Source: Asparagopsis taxiformis
Taxonomy: Eukaryota; Rhodophyta; Florideophyceae; Bonnemaisoniales; Bonnemaisoniaceae
Direction of reading: 5' to 3'
Assembly: GCA_030407315.1 (NCBI GenBank)
Contig: JALQPE010000931.1
Span: forward strand, 110,144-174,143
DNA length: 64,000 bases
This document shows positions 1 through 9,744 of this stretch, piece after piece (the first letter of the stretch is position 1; each line of letters opens with the position of its first letter). Both the position numbers and the translations under genes were made by a program. The notes under the pieces were generated by a model that saw only the letters and a list, made by a program, of their open reading frames with translations, was not told where the DNA came from and did no database searches.

Positions 1-839
1 TTCTTGCGAATACACGTGTTCTGATAGCAAATGCGAGACTTGCATTGACGATTGGTGTTGCACGGGGAGCACTGTTCCCTGTTCTTGGAGGGGAGTGCGG
101 GAGGCTTGGGGGTCTGGACAGACCTGGCGGCACCGTTCCTGTTGGACCTGCTGGACCTGCCCCTGAGGAAGTCCTGAGTGTTCTTGGACAGCCTGTCGAG
201 GAGACACTTTGTGGGCGGCAAGGTGGTGATTTTGGGGACAAAATTGCTGGTGGTTGCGGGGCGGTTGGGGCTGAGGAGCTCGAAGCGAATGAGGAAACTG
301 AAGCGAGCAACGACGTCGTTGGGGCAGCCGCCGTCGTTCTCACACCAGATGAGGAAGGTGTTGTTGGCGGTGCGGGTGGCGGTGCCGGGCATAGTGATGC
401 CGGAGAAGCATGCGAAGGGCTCTGAGAAGGAACCGGAAACGCCGTTGACATTGGTGGGGAGCGGTTCGATGCCGAACTGAGTGATGGAGGAGCGGTGGAA
501 GTAGCAGCCGTCGGAGCACTTGCACTCGGTGGCCTTGATGTGGTCTGAGGAAGCGGTGTTGAGGTCGTTATAAATGGGCTGGACGAGGAAAGTTCCGGCG
601 ACTTCTGGTTTGTAGAGGCGGAGGCCGCAGAGGTCGCAGCCGTTACCGGCGAGGGGGAGATTGCACTTTGTAGGGTCTGGAACGATTTGGGAAACGGCGG
701 TGATGACCCTTGGGGTGCAGCCTTGAATGACCGTACCGATGAATGACTGGGGGATCTGCGGGGGGACGGAGTGGCCTGCGCATGCTTCACAGTGGATGAC
801 AGCGGAGAGGGCGACGACGAGGAAGAGGAAGAGCTTCAT
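1..839 (-). CDS. Secreted Cys-rich protein, left copy (3' end outside window)
   Basis: The gene starts at the ATG complementary to 837-839 and reads leftward off the window, so about 39 C-terminal residues are missing. The translation is the same as the N-terminal 279 residues of the gene at 2024-2980: a hydrophobic signal peptide (MKLFLFLVVALSAVIHCEA), then an extracellular region with many cysteines. I do not recognise the family. A TATA-like box at 922-931 lies about 85 bp upstream of the ATG. It is the mirror copy in a palindromic gene pair transcribed divergently from the centre near 1437. Role unknown; a secreted or cell-wall protein is an inference from the signal peptide and Cys content. 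Confidence 0.75.
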   Translation of the reverse strand, partial: MKLFLFLVVALSAVIHCEACAGHSVPPQIPQSFIGTVIQGCTPRVITAVSQIVPDPTKCNLPLAGNGCDLCGLRLYKPEVAGTFLVQPIYNDLNTASSDHIKATECKCSDGCYFHRSSITQFGIEPLPTNVNGVSGSFSEPFACFSGITMPGTATRTANNTFLIWCENDGGCPNDVVARFSFLIRFELLSPNRPATTSNFVPKITTLPPTKCLLDRLSKNTQDFLRGRSSRSNRNGAARSVQTPKPPALPSKNREQCSPCNTNRQCKSRICYQNTCIRK

Positions 840-921
840 TGTGAGAGGGGGCGATGGGGAGAGGATGATGATGAAGTGATGAGGATGGGAGTGGAATAGG
901 GGAGGTGAGAAGAGATAACAT

Positions 922-931
922 CTTTAAATAG
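922..931 (-). promoter_or_regulatory. TATA-like box of the left Cys-rich gene
   Basis: The minus strand reads CTATTTAAAG here, about 85 bp upstream of the ATG at 839. It is the mirror image of the box at 1924-1933 and is kept in both arms although flanking bases differ. Confidence 0.45.
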
Positions 932-1295
932 TGTGAGGCAAAACCTTGATGTTGAGGATCTACTGGTAGCAGAAGAGTGCATCTGATTTTTTGACCGAAA
1001 CTGCGATGGTCATGGCTGGCTGTAAAGAAGTGAAGATAATATGACGAGAGATTTGTGCGCAGGTAAGAATAACTTACACTCGGAATTGATCTCAAAATAG
1101 TATCACTATGAGAACAGATGCCATGTTCAACATACGCAAAGTTGATGAATATGACGTTTTCCAGCTGAGATGAGATTTGTGGCGTGTGGGTAGGGTGAGC
1201 TACTGTAATACAATTGTTTAACAGCGAGGACATGGGATGCACGGTTATTTCTATTGCCGGAGGGTTGAATATGACCGACTGCAGTTGACAGTTCA

Positions 1296-1579
1296 ACAGG
1301 TTTACAGTATTGACATAAGCCAACGAATAATTTAGAGAAGAGGCGAGAGAGATTTTCCATGATGAGGCAACATCAACTAAAAGACAGATTTAGATACGTC
1401 TTACACTGCATCTGAATTCCATGTCACAGACAAGTGACAGGTTGACTATGACGTGGAATTCAGATGCAGTGTAAGACGTATCTAAATCTGTCTTTTAGTT
1501 GATGTTGCCTCATCATGGAAAATCTCTCTCGCCTCTTCTCTAAATTATTCGTTGGCTTATGTCAATACTGTAAACCTGT
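1296..1579. repeat. Perfect 125-bp hairpin at the centre of the inverted duplication
   Basis: Arms 1296-1420 and 1455-1579 are exact reverse complements separated by a 34-bp spacer. The arms hold no convincing ORF. This is the symmetry centre of the divergent gene pair and would form a long stem in single-stranded DNA or RNA. Confidence 0.95.
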
Positions 1580-1923
1580 AGACATTTGGCAGGTGCGTGA
1601 GATCGCAAAGTGTTGGCTATAGAAAAACCGTGCATCATCTGTGCACCCTCACCGATTCGAACATTGTATTACATCTCTCGCTATAAACACGCCACAAATC
1701 TCATCTCATATGGAAAATATTCCCTCTCCACGGGCACTTTTACTGTCTCTTTCTTCCCAATTCAGGCTCTTCAACACCTTGTTCTAATGTCAAGATGATT
1801 TGTGTGCGCCATTCCGGCATAACATCTTCACTTCTTTGAGCGATGGTAACATAGTTTGACTCACAAGCCCGTTGCTCTTCTGTCCAGACCAAGTAGATCC
1901 TCAACATCAAGGTTTTGCCTCAC

Positions 1924-1933
1924 ACTATTTAAA
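1924..1933 (+). promoter_or_regulatory. TATA-like box of the Cys-rich gene
   Basis: CTATTTAAAG lies about 95 bp upstream of the ATG at 2024 and is conserved in the inverted copy at 922-931. The distance matches the TATA-like boxes of the two spondin genes downstream. Confidence 0.45.
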
Positions 1934-2023
1934 GATGTTATCTCTTCTGCACCATCCTTCATCACGTTCCACTCCCATCCTCATCACTTCATCATCATCC
2001 TCTCCCCATCGCCCCCTCTCACA

Positions 2024-2980
2024 ATGAAGCTCTTCCTCTTCCTCGTCGTCGCCCTCTCCGCTGTCATCCACTGTGAAGCATGCGCAGGCCACTCCGTCCC
2101 CCCGCAGATCCCCCAGTCATTCATCGGTACGGTCATTCAAGGCTGCACCCCAAGGGTCATCACCGCCGTTTCCCAAATCGTTCCAGACCCTACAAAGTGC
2201 AATCTCCCCCTCGCCGGTAACGGCTGCGACCTCTGCGGCCTCCGCCTCTACAAACCAGAAGTCGCCGGAACTTTCCTCGTCCAGCCCATTTATAACGACC
2301 TCAACACCGCTTCCTCAGACCACATCAAGGCCACCGAGTGCAAGTGCTCCGACGGCTGCTACTTCCACCGCTCCTCCATCACTCAGTTCGGCATCGAACC
2401 GCTCCCCACCAATGTCAACGGCGTTTCCGGTTCCTTCTCAGAGCCCTTCGCATGCTTCTCCGGCATCACTATGCCCGGCACCGCCACCCGCACCGCCAAC
2501 AACACCTTCCTCATCTGGTGTGAGAACGACGGCGGCTGCCCCAACGACGTCGTTGCTCGCTTCAGTTTCCTCATTCGCTTCGAGCTCCTCAGCCCCAACC
2601 GCCCCGCAACCACCAGCAATTTTGTCCCCAAAATCACCACCTTGCCGCCCACAAAGTGTCTCCTCGACAGGCTGTCCAAGAACACTCAGGACTTCCTCAG
2701 GGGCAGGTCCAGCAGGTCCAACAGGAACGGTGCCGCCAGGTCTGTCCAGACCCCCAAGCCTCCCGCACTCCCCTCCAAGAACAGGGAACAGTGCTCCCCG
2801 TGCAACACCAATCGTCAATGCAAGTCTCGCATTTGCTATCAGAACACGTGTATTCGCAAGAACAGTAAGAGTGCGAAGAAGACGTGTGGGATTTCTTCTA
2901 GGGCGGCACCGAGGCCGATGGACAACTGCTCTGCGTCTGAGCGAGTGGCCAGTTGTGTGAGGTCTTGTTTGAACAATTGA
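2024..2980 (+). CDS. Secreted Cys-rich protein, complete copy
   Basis: 318 residues from the ATG at 2024, chosen because it opens directly into a signal peptide (residues 1 to about 20, hydrophobic core FLFLVVALSAV); the frame stays open upstream but reads through the promoter. The mature region has Cys pairs such as CDLC and CKCSDGC in its first half, a Ser/Arg/Asn-rich linker near residues 220-245, and a C-terminal Cys cluster (CSPCNTNRQCKSRICYQNTC) followed by further cysteines. The spacing suggests disulfide-bonded extracellular modules. I do not recognise a named domain with confidence. A TATA-like box lies about 95 bp upstream. The first 279 codons are repeated in inverted orientation at 1-839. 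Confidence 0.82.
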   Translation: MKLFLFLVVALSAVIHCEACAGHSVPPQIPQSFIGTVIQGCTPRVITAVSQIVPDPTKCNLPLAGNGCDLCGLRLYKPEVAGTFLVQPIYNDLNTASSDHIKATECKCSDGCYFHRSSITQFGIEPLPTNVNGVSGSFSEPFACFSGITMPGTATRTANNTFLIWCENDGGCPNDVVARFSFLIRFELLSPNRPATTSNFVPKITTLPPTKCLLDRLSKNTQDFLRGRSSRSNRNGAARSVQTPKPPALPSKNREQCSPCNTNRQCKSRICYQNTCIRKNSKSAKKTCGISSRAAPRPMDNCSASERVASCVRSCLNN

Positions 2981-3857
2981 AGAGGAATTGGTGCAGGAGA
3001 AGGTCAGCGGAGAGCGTCATAGTTATAGTTTTGGTAACATGTAGGTGATATCACGGCGCGTAGAAGGGGGTAGAAGGTGGGAGTGGAATGAGAAATCGGA
3101 TGTATCCCAATAGGGTAAGAAAAGATATCCCTAGATAAACTTGATGCAACATCCAGGACATGTCGGCCCAAGAGGGTGGTTGGTAAGCTGATCGGTCAAG
3201 CATGAAGCGGGCACCTCGTAGTGCTGGAAGTTATGAATTTATCGTGTACAGCCGCCATGTTCCTTTCCTAGTCCCTGAAGAGTTTCCCGGGAAATGGGAA
3301 TGTTGTAGAGTCAGATGCAGGCGTCTGGTATCGAACGATGTTTCGTATGGAATCGCTCCGGAACCACATTAGCCGATCCAGAATATTCGAATGTGCCGCT
3401 CTACAGCACGGAATAAACCAATAGAAATATAATACAATATTTCTTCCCTTATCATGAAAGTGTAGCGCATCTTACAGGAAAAGAATATTTTGTATAGCCT
3501 AAATTACTGTATATTCGGTCACTCGAGATAGAAATATATATAATGTAAATACTGTACAGTAGTTATTGAAACTCACAAGGGTAGTCTGACGTAATCAACG
3601 AGCCAAGGATTCCCCTCTGCATTGGCCAGTGTGGGACAATACCATTTGTAAATGGTGAGTTGAGCATTGCTCATGTAGCTGCAGGCCAAGTAGCGATTTT
3701 GTCAAACTGGGTGTATCTCATAGTTCTGTCTTCAAGTTGTGTTCCCTGGTTTATATACGTGCGTGACTGAAGTCGAATAATTTTTTTAAAAATGTTAACA
3801 ATTGAGTGAAATGTGTTCAGTATTCGTACTCGAGTAGTCTACATGTAACCAGGAGAA
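2981..3857. other. Intergenic, no gene seen
   Basis: AT-rich spacer of about 0.88 kb between the Cys-rich gene and the first spondin gene. I see no long ORF with coding character and no repeat shared with the rest of the window. Confidence 0.6.
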
Positions 3858-4553
3858 TTACCTAATCCTCTTAATAATGTATTTGCCAACCACGCGCCCG
3901 CGGAAACGATCAGTGCTATCCTCAACCAATGGCGCGATGTTGTCAGCTGGTGAGGTTGGAATGTCAAGAGATCTGTCTCCAGGGTCGGTGAATTCACGCC
4001 CACTGTCGGTACCAGCGTCATAGGCAATGAGCTCGCCTGAAGCAACCTTGATGAAGGAGCCTCTTCTCGCATCGAACAAGTTGCGGTTATTAATTTGAAC
4101 AATCCAATCAGGCGAAGGAGCAATCATGCCAATCACAGTAACAAAAGAGTGATCGCAGTCAACTTTCAGCGTAACAGAGCTGAATTTTCCGGGCATGGTC
4201 GGACCTGAAACAGAGTCAACCGACCTAACACCGCGACCCTGTTTCATCAGGCGAGTGGCCACAGAGATGAGACGAGAGTTATCGCCAGTTTCAGCAATTT
4301 CTTGGATAGGCCTTGTTGCAAAGCCGCGAATGGTGAAGAATGACTGACGGTTGGAATGGGAAATTCCAACAAGTGGCGAATAGACAAGGCCGCCTCGCGG
4401 TATAAGTCCGCGGAAATTGCGCTCTGTGAGGAAATTAGCAAAGAAGATCTTGAACGTTGCTGAGCCGCGGCATCTTCGAGAAGGCCCGGAAGCTGCTGCA
4501 GTTGCGATAATTGCCAAGAGCAAAATGCTGAGCGTGATGATACGGCTGGCCAT
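3858..4553 (-). CDS. Secreted spondin-N domain protein (copy 1)
   Basis: 231 residues. An N-terminal signal peptide (SILLLAIIATAAASG) precedes a single spondin-N domain that fills the rest of the protein. Family landmarks in order are FFANFLTERNFRGLIPRGG, YSPLVGISHSNRQSFFTIRG, IAETGDN, APSPDWIVQINNRNLF and YDAGTDSGREFTDP. In known proteins this beta-sandwich domain (F-spondin, fungal and bacterial secreted proteins) acts outside the cell and can bind glycans or metal; the role here is inferred as an extracellular or cell-wall protein. It is very close to the 231-residue protein at 5898-6593, so this is a tandem duplication, and a decayed third copy lies between. A TATA-like box at 4653-4660 lies about 100 bp upstream of the ATG at 4551-4553. 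Confidence 0.9.
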   Translation of the reverse strand: MASRIITLSILLLAIIATAAASGPSRRCRGSATFKIFFANFLTERNFRGLIPRGGLVYSPLVGISHSNRQSFFTIRGFATRPIQEIAETGDNSRLISVATRLMKQGRGVRSVDSVSGPTMPGKFSSVTLKVDCDHSFVTVIGMIAPSPDWIVQINNRNLFDARRGSFIKVASGELIAYDAGTDSGREFTDPGDRSLDIPTSPADNIAPLVEDSTDRFRGRVVGKYIIKRIR

Positions 4554-4652
4554 TTGGGGGTTGTTGTTTGTAAACAGTGGATCGATGAACTAGAATCTGG
4601 AATGATAGTGTGGTGAAGGAGAGGATGAAGGATGTGGTGGGCGATGAACGTC

Positions 4653-4660
4653 TTATAAAC
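4653..4660 (-). promoter_or_regulatory. TATA-like box of spondin copy 1
   Basis: The minus strand reads GTTTATAAGA across this site, about 100 bp upstream of the ATG at 4553. Three other secreted-protein genes in this window have a similar box at a similar distance. Confidence 0.45.
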
Positions 4661-5228
4661 TGTTGCGTTGTGGAATGACGGACGTTAACTGGCTGCCTGA
4701 GAGTATGCTATTTTCTCCATTGTCTTTCTTGTCAACCCCAATATTGGAAGTGATAGGATACCGTTGGTCGACCATGAGGCTGCCGTAATTTGGTTGGGGT
4801 GCAGGAGTCAGTTGACGTTCCAAACGGGTCATTGTACGCATCATGACTCTTTCGGAGAACAATTCATGAGTAGATTCATAACAACGCAAACGCATTGAGT
4901 ATTTCGCATTCCGTTAGTGTCAGTCATATTCTTACCATCTACCAGTCGGCGACAAAACGATATGTACTTGGATGAATTGAATTGAAAGAACGTGGCGGGC
5001 TGCAAAGGTAAGGTGTAAATGATTGGCCCCCATTTGGGTGATAGGAAATTGTAGAAGATGCTTCTTGCTTCCGTCAAGAGTGACATGAAATTATTGTGAA
5101 ATAGGGCTTATGATTTTGTGTTCCACGTGTTTATTTTCCCCACAGTTGAGCAACGTCGGAGAAGTAATCGCACGATGTAATTTGCTGCGACATGTTGCGT
5201 GCCCGTTCTAATCAAGCAATAATTGGCC
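4661..5228. other. Intergenic, no gene seen
   Basis: About 0.57 kb upstream of spondin copy 1. Only short ORFs without recognisable content are present. Confidence 0.5.
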
Positions 5229-5660
5229 TCAACGCCCATCATACATACACATAATAGAGCACAGAGGTTCCGCGATGTAGAGGTTCTGCACAGACACTTG
5301 TACTATCCACCCAGGTGCAGTGTGTGCAATACGCGAAGCATGCAAAAGTGTTGTTCCTTTGCAGTCTGAAATAATCGTTTTTTCTGTTATTAGGCAGAAC
5401 AGTTGGAACCCTCGCACACTTGAACAGTTGCCACTTTGAAGCTTTTCAGTGGATGTCACATCATGGGTCGACCAATACGAACATTTCCGTAGGAGACAGA
5501 TCACTTCGGCTGTCTGCAAACCTCGATACACGTTGCAGATGGCATCGCTGGTAACGACATTGGATGCAGACCCGCCACCGCGGTCCTCTAGAGATTCACG
5601 TGCGACAGAAATAAATTCTCGCGTCCGGTTGATTGGCAGTTTCTACACTGTGTTAACATT
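5229..5660 (-). pseudogene. Decayed spondin-N copy between the two intact genes
   Basis: The minus-strand translation keeps scattered spondin landmarks. APGWIVQVSVQNLY matches APSPDWIVQINNRNLF of the intact copies, and further upstream EFISVARESLEDRGGGS matches RLISVATRLMKQGRGVRS. There is no signal peptide, the N-terminal third is not recognisable, and stops close the frame soon after the WIVQ motif. Position and orientation between two intact tandem copies support a third, dead duplicate. The limits are approximate. Confidence 0.5.
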
Positions 5661-5897
5661 TCTCGACGATGGATTTCATCGAGGTGTAGCAATACTGTTG
5701 GATACAGATGTAGCCAAAGGTAGAAATTAACTTTTCTCTGCTGCTTTATTCAAGGTAGTTACTACAGATTGTGATTTTGGATCCAATGATCCGGACTCTG
5801 TGATCTAGATTTTTGACAACAAATTTTTCGCTGCCTGTTAAATGGCACAGCAAGACGGCATTAGGGGTCGAACAGAACGTCCCAGCCTCGCACCCTC

Positions 5898-6593
5898 TTA
5901 CCCAACCCTCTTAATGATATACTTTCCGACATTGCGTCCCTCAAATCGATCAGTCTCATCTTCGACCAACGGCGCAATGTTATCAGCCGGCTCAGTAGGA
6001 ATATCCAAATTAGGATCACTCGGATCCGTAAACTCGCGACCACTATCCGTGCCAGCATCGTAAGCAATGAGGAAGTCCCAATCAAAATTGATAAACTCCC
6101 CTCTGTCCTCATCAAACAAATTCCTGTTATTGATCTGAACGATCCAATCCGGTGAGGGAGCAATCATCGCTACAACAGTCACAAACGGATTTTCGCAGTC
6201 GACTTCTAGTTCTATCGTCGTAAATCTTCCAGGCGGCGTACCTGCACCAGCATCAACAATACTCTTCACACCACGATTCTCGCGACGGAGACGCCTTGCC
6301 AACCTTATCAAACGACTGTTATCTCCCGTCTCTGCAATTTCTTCAATTGGACCACTAGCAAACCCACGAATTGTCAGGAAAGACTGACGGTTTGAATGCG
6401 AGATTCCAGCAATTGGCGAGAAAGAAAGCCCAGTGGGCGGGATCAATCCCCTGAAGATTCGTCCAGTAAGGAAGTTCACAAAGGTTATTTGGTATTTTGC
6501 TGAGCCGCTGCAGCCCGGGAATGGCCCGCTGGCGGATGCAACTGCAAGAATAGTTGCTACCAGGAGGAAAACAAAACCACTTCGTACAGACAT
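5898..6593 (-). CDS. Secreted spondin-N domain protein (copy 2)
   Basis: 231 residues from the ATG at 6591-6593 (MSVRSGFVFLLVATILAVAS), chosen because the signal peptide begins there and the length then equals copy 1; the frame extends 38 codons further upstream into the promoter. The spondin-N domain shows VNFLTGRIFRGLIPPTGLSF, SPIAGISHSNRQSFLTIRG, IAETGDN, MIAPSPDWIVQINNRNLF and YDAGTDSGREFTDP. It differs from copy 1 in the signal peptide and a loop near residues 100-115. Extracellular location is inferred from the signal peptide. The TATA-like box at 6680-6689 lies about 90 bp upstream. Confidence 0.9.
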   Translation of the reverse strand: MSVRSGFVFLLVATILAVASASGPFPGCSGSAKYQITFVNFLTGRIFRGLIPPTGLSFSPIAGISHSNRQSFLTIRGFASGPIEEIAETGDNSRLIRLARRLRRENRGVKSIVDAGAGTPPGRFTTIELEVDCENPFVTVVAMIAPSPDWIVQINNRNLFDEDRGEFINFDWDFLIAYDAGTDSGREFTDPSDPNLDIPTEPADNIAPLVEDETDRFEGRNVGKYIIKRVG

Positions 6594-6679
6594 ATTGTTG
6601 CGGAATGTGATATTCCTGATGAAAGATTGGGAATGGTGGTGAGGGGTGAAGAGGCCGGTACCAGCAACAAGAAATTGAC

Positions 6680-6689
6680 CTTTTATATT
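6680..6689 (-). promoter_or_regulatory. TATA box of spondin copy 2
   Basis: The minus strand reads AATATAAAAG, a good TATA consensus, about 90 bp upstream of the ATG at 6593. Confidence 0.55.
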
Positions 6690-6719
6690 GGGTGCCGGTT
6701 GCAGCATGCATCGTTAAGG

Positions 6720-7140
6720 AATTTCTACAGATAGAACACTGGCTTTGTTGGTGGTTCTAGAACTTCCTGTCTAGCTGTAAAACGGGTGTGAAGGAAGAGA
6801 CATTCCTTTCAACAATTCTCTTCCAGTTGACATGTGTTGCCATGTTGCCTTTGACCCGCTGGGCATGTGATCAATATCCGCTCAGATGGTCAGCAGTGGG
6901 CACCGTAAAGAATTGATCACAGGTTGTAGATGAGGAGAAAAGTCCTGATAAGTTGTAAGTGCTTAAAACCAATTGTTTTGCAGTCTGAGTTCAGTATCAG
7001 GTAAGACAGAAATGCAATTCAAGTTGGGTACATGTCATTCAACTAAATGTCAGAGTAGCGAAAATATGCATTTTCTCCTACAATCAGAAGACGAAGGTCG
7101 AAACTCCAGCAATAGAACCTTGTTGTCACAGGCTAACTTC
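6720..7140. other. Intergenic, no gene seen
   Basis: About 0.42 kb between the spondin promoter and the presumed left edge of the copia element. No coding content recognised. Confidence 0.5.
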
Positions 7141-7505
7141 TGATGTGATGCTGATATTCCATCGGCGGACCCAGTCACTGCGAGAGGAAGGAATAGTGCA
7201 CGGGCGACAGGAGCGCTGAGCAGATTGGTTTGCGACTACTCATGAGAAGCTACTTCGCAGTAGGTGAGAAAAGGCCACGCAAGGCGTGTGAGATACTCGG
7301 CCCAGCCCGGGAATCATCGTCCAAACTGTGCAAGGCCTAGTCTGTGTAGATCTGTTGCAATCTGGATATTGAATGTCCAACATGTCAGGATAATAATAAT
7401 GGACAGCCTGTCGAAGAGACCGCCGACAGTCCTGAGATCAAAAGTAACATATAAACAACCTTACCATAGAACCGAATAAACCAACTAAGAGTCTCTCTTC
7501 CAACA
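7141..7505 (+). repeat. Putative 5' LTR of the broken copia element
   Basis: Begins TGATGTGATGC and ends TTCCAACA just before a possible primer-binding region (GGTTATCGGCCGG) and about 85 bp upstream of the gag ATG at 7591. TG...CA ends and position fit an LTR, but the 3' partner is absent from the window, so the borders cannot be checked here. Confidence 0.35.
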
Positions 7506-7590
7506 GGTTATCGGCCGGATCGCGCCCACTGCCCACGATTGCTCCACCCATCTTCTTCCTCAACTCACACGCATTCTCCCCTTCCCCACA

Positions 7591-8555
7591 ATGGAATACA
7601 CGCGCTTCCCTCCTCTCGAACTAGACAACTTCCCCCTCTGGAAACGAACTCTCGAAGTTCTCGCATCCGATCTCTCTCTCAACAACCACCAACCACCTTA
7701 GCGCATCCACCACTGCCCCCACCGAACCTGCTGAATTCGCCACCTTCAAACGACAAAAAGACCGTCTCACCCTTATCATCCTCTCCAGCCTTCCCGAGCA
7801 AATCACCTCCACTCTCTCAACCGACGCCCTCCAGCTCCTACCATTCCTCCTACTACAGCAAATTACCAACATCGTCCAAGAAATCACAACGATCGACCCT
7901 ATCACACTCGAAGAAGAGGCACGATCCATCACCCTCCACATCGGAGACGACCTCGAAGGATACATTCAGAAACACAAGGCCATGCGCAAAAAGATGCTCC
8001 GTGACTCTTACCCCATGATCAACAATGAAGCAACCACAATCCGCTTCATGATCCACCCAATCGGACACCACCCCGAGTTCCAGCTCACGCATGCAATATT
8101 ATCCCACACACCACCATCCACCGTCACAGACTTCGCAACTTCCATCCGACGCGCAAGCGCAGCCTCGCGTCAAAAAGAGCGGAAGCCCATACTCCCATCA
8201 CCACCCTTCACCCCACACGCACGCTGGTCTCCACGCCAAACCCTAAAACCCAAAAATGGTGCACTTACCATAAATCCGCCACTCATACCGATCGCGAATG
8301 CAAAGCCCAGGCACGCATGAAAATACATCCCACCGCCCACGCCGCACACATCCATGCACCACCACAAACCATCCTAAACTATGACACCCCACGTGACACC
8401 GATGAAAACAAGTTCATACTCGACTCTGGCACTTTTCCCTAGCACCTCCGCCAACCAAAAGCAGGTATGTCCCCTGTCAAGACACCATGGTTCACCACAA
8501 CAGCCACTAACCGCCATCACCGTATCACACACTGCGGACCATTTCGGTTACCGAC
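7591..8555 (+). pseudogene. Ty1/copia gag and start of protease, broken
   Basis: The ATG at 7591 opens a short gag start (MEYTRFPPLELDNFPLWKRT) that hits TAG at 7699. Coding continues in frame 2 from about 7685 (FKRQKDRLTLIILSSLPEQI, typical copia gag helices) through 8250. It then moves to frame 1, where a zinc-knuckle-like WCTYHKSATHTDREC (C-x2-H-x4-H-x4-C) and a protease active-site motif FILDSGTFP appear near 8257-8445. Gag packages the RNA; the protease cuts the polyprotein. At least two frame changes and two stops make it non-functional. The element is then interrupted at 8560 by gypsy element 1 and resumes at 18868. Confidence 0.75.
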
Positions 8556-8560
8556 GAACT

Positions 8561-9243
8561 TGTAGCAGGTAGAAAATCGGCTAGAGCGGCAAACCACCCG
8601 ACAGGTGTCCCGAGCCTCGGTAGAGGAAGTGGTAGAGCAGATGAACCTTATAGTATACCCAGCGGGTAGTCTCGTATGAGAGAAGGGATCGCTACCCGGA
8701 GGGGGTTGTGCGATTATAGCGCTCACGCGAGGTGCGTATTAATGGAGCAAGATGACGTAATCCGTCGAGCTGTTGGCTAACCCTAAGGTTTTCCCAGAGA
8801 GGGGTTGAACAATAGGTATGCGAACACTGTTCCTGTGGGTCGTAATTCCACTTGAGTTTACGTTACTCTAGAAACCGTGCCTACTGGCTAGTCCAGTGGC
8901 AGTTTTTACTAAGTCTACTGTAAGCTAGGGTTAGTGGTTAGGAATAAATATCCAGTTAGTGACCAATCAGAACCCAATTACTGGTGCTCGCCTACCCGCG
9001 AGGTCATTGCCAATAGGCTTACATTGTAATGTATGGCTGATCAGCCTAAGTTAAAATTTGCCCCTTGTGGGGTCTTGGCCGGGGCCGATAGGCCCGGGTG
9101 GGGTTATTATTCAGCCTTAGCTTGTCCTAAGTATAGGAAACACGCCAGTTGGCTGGTGCCTTCTGATTGGCACATCCCGTAAGTGGGTACCCAATAGGGA
9201 AGCGACACGGCTCGATCAGCGAGGACCGCCAGGCGGTTCGACA
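8561..9243 (-). repeat. 3' LTR of element 1
   Basis: 683 bp, TG...CA, preceded on the plus strand by the GAACT duplication. On the coding strand it follows the polypurine tract at 9244-9255. Confidence 0.95.
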
Positions 9244-9255
9244 CGGCCCCCTCCT
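9244..9255 (-). promoter_or_regulatory. Polypurine tract of element 1
   Basis: The minus strand reads CAGGAGGGGGCCG immediately upstream of the 3' LTR, the expected place for the plus-strand priming tract. Confidence 0.6.
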
Positions 9256-9744
9256 GAGAGATTTGTCGTCCCGACAAAATTTGATCAAAATAAAAATTAC
9301 AATTTTTGGCTGTGGCCGTTGCATTGTGCAATTCAAAATTTTCCCGCGCGCGGCGCGTGCACACTAAATGTGTTGTCCATCCGACTCTTCCCGAGTTCCG
9401 CCGGACCGTTTCCTGTTGGAATCAATACCTGTTACAGGTTCATCATCGTCCTAACGCAAAACAGCGCATTCACCCCTTCGGTGTCCAACTGCGTCCACGC
9501 ATTCGCGTCCTTTCCATTATCCCTCAAAGGGTTTTTGCGTCCATCTGCTAAATAATTAGCCGCGTGATCGCACGAGCGGTGCCAATTCGAGGCTTGCATT
9601 CGCCGTTTCGGCCCATTGCCTCGCGATCCCCTTCCTGGGTTGAATAACGCAGCTCCCTCCCGGAGACTTAAGCCAATAGGCCACTTATTCGTCCCGCTTC
9701 AGGGTTTTTATCAACGTCCGTCACCGCCTCTACTGGCTTTTAGG

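Larger units (their letters stand above)
1..2862. repeat. Large inverted duplication (about 1.4-kb arms)
   Basis: Positions 1-839 are the reverse complement of 2024-2862, with identical translations in every overlapping frame I compared. The similarity continues through the promoters to about 960/1910, fades in 960-1295/1580-1910, and becomes perfect again in an inner 125-bp arm pair (1296-1420 and 1455-1579). The left arm is cut by the window edge, so the full arm length is unknown. The coding and innermost parts are better kept than the middle, which suggests recent gene conversion or selection after an inverted duplication. Confidence 0.93.

Noticed and set aside
787..1360. Minus-strand ORFs of 77 and 178 codons inside the inverted duplication
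   Set aside because: They read through the promoter and hairpin of the Cys-rich gene and have no coding character.
2073..2960. 295-codon ORF in another frame of the Cys-rich gene
   Set aside because: Pro/Ser-rich shadow of a C-rich coding region; the real frame has a signal peptide and Cys pattern.
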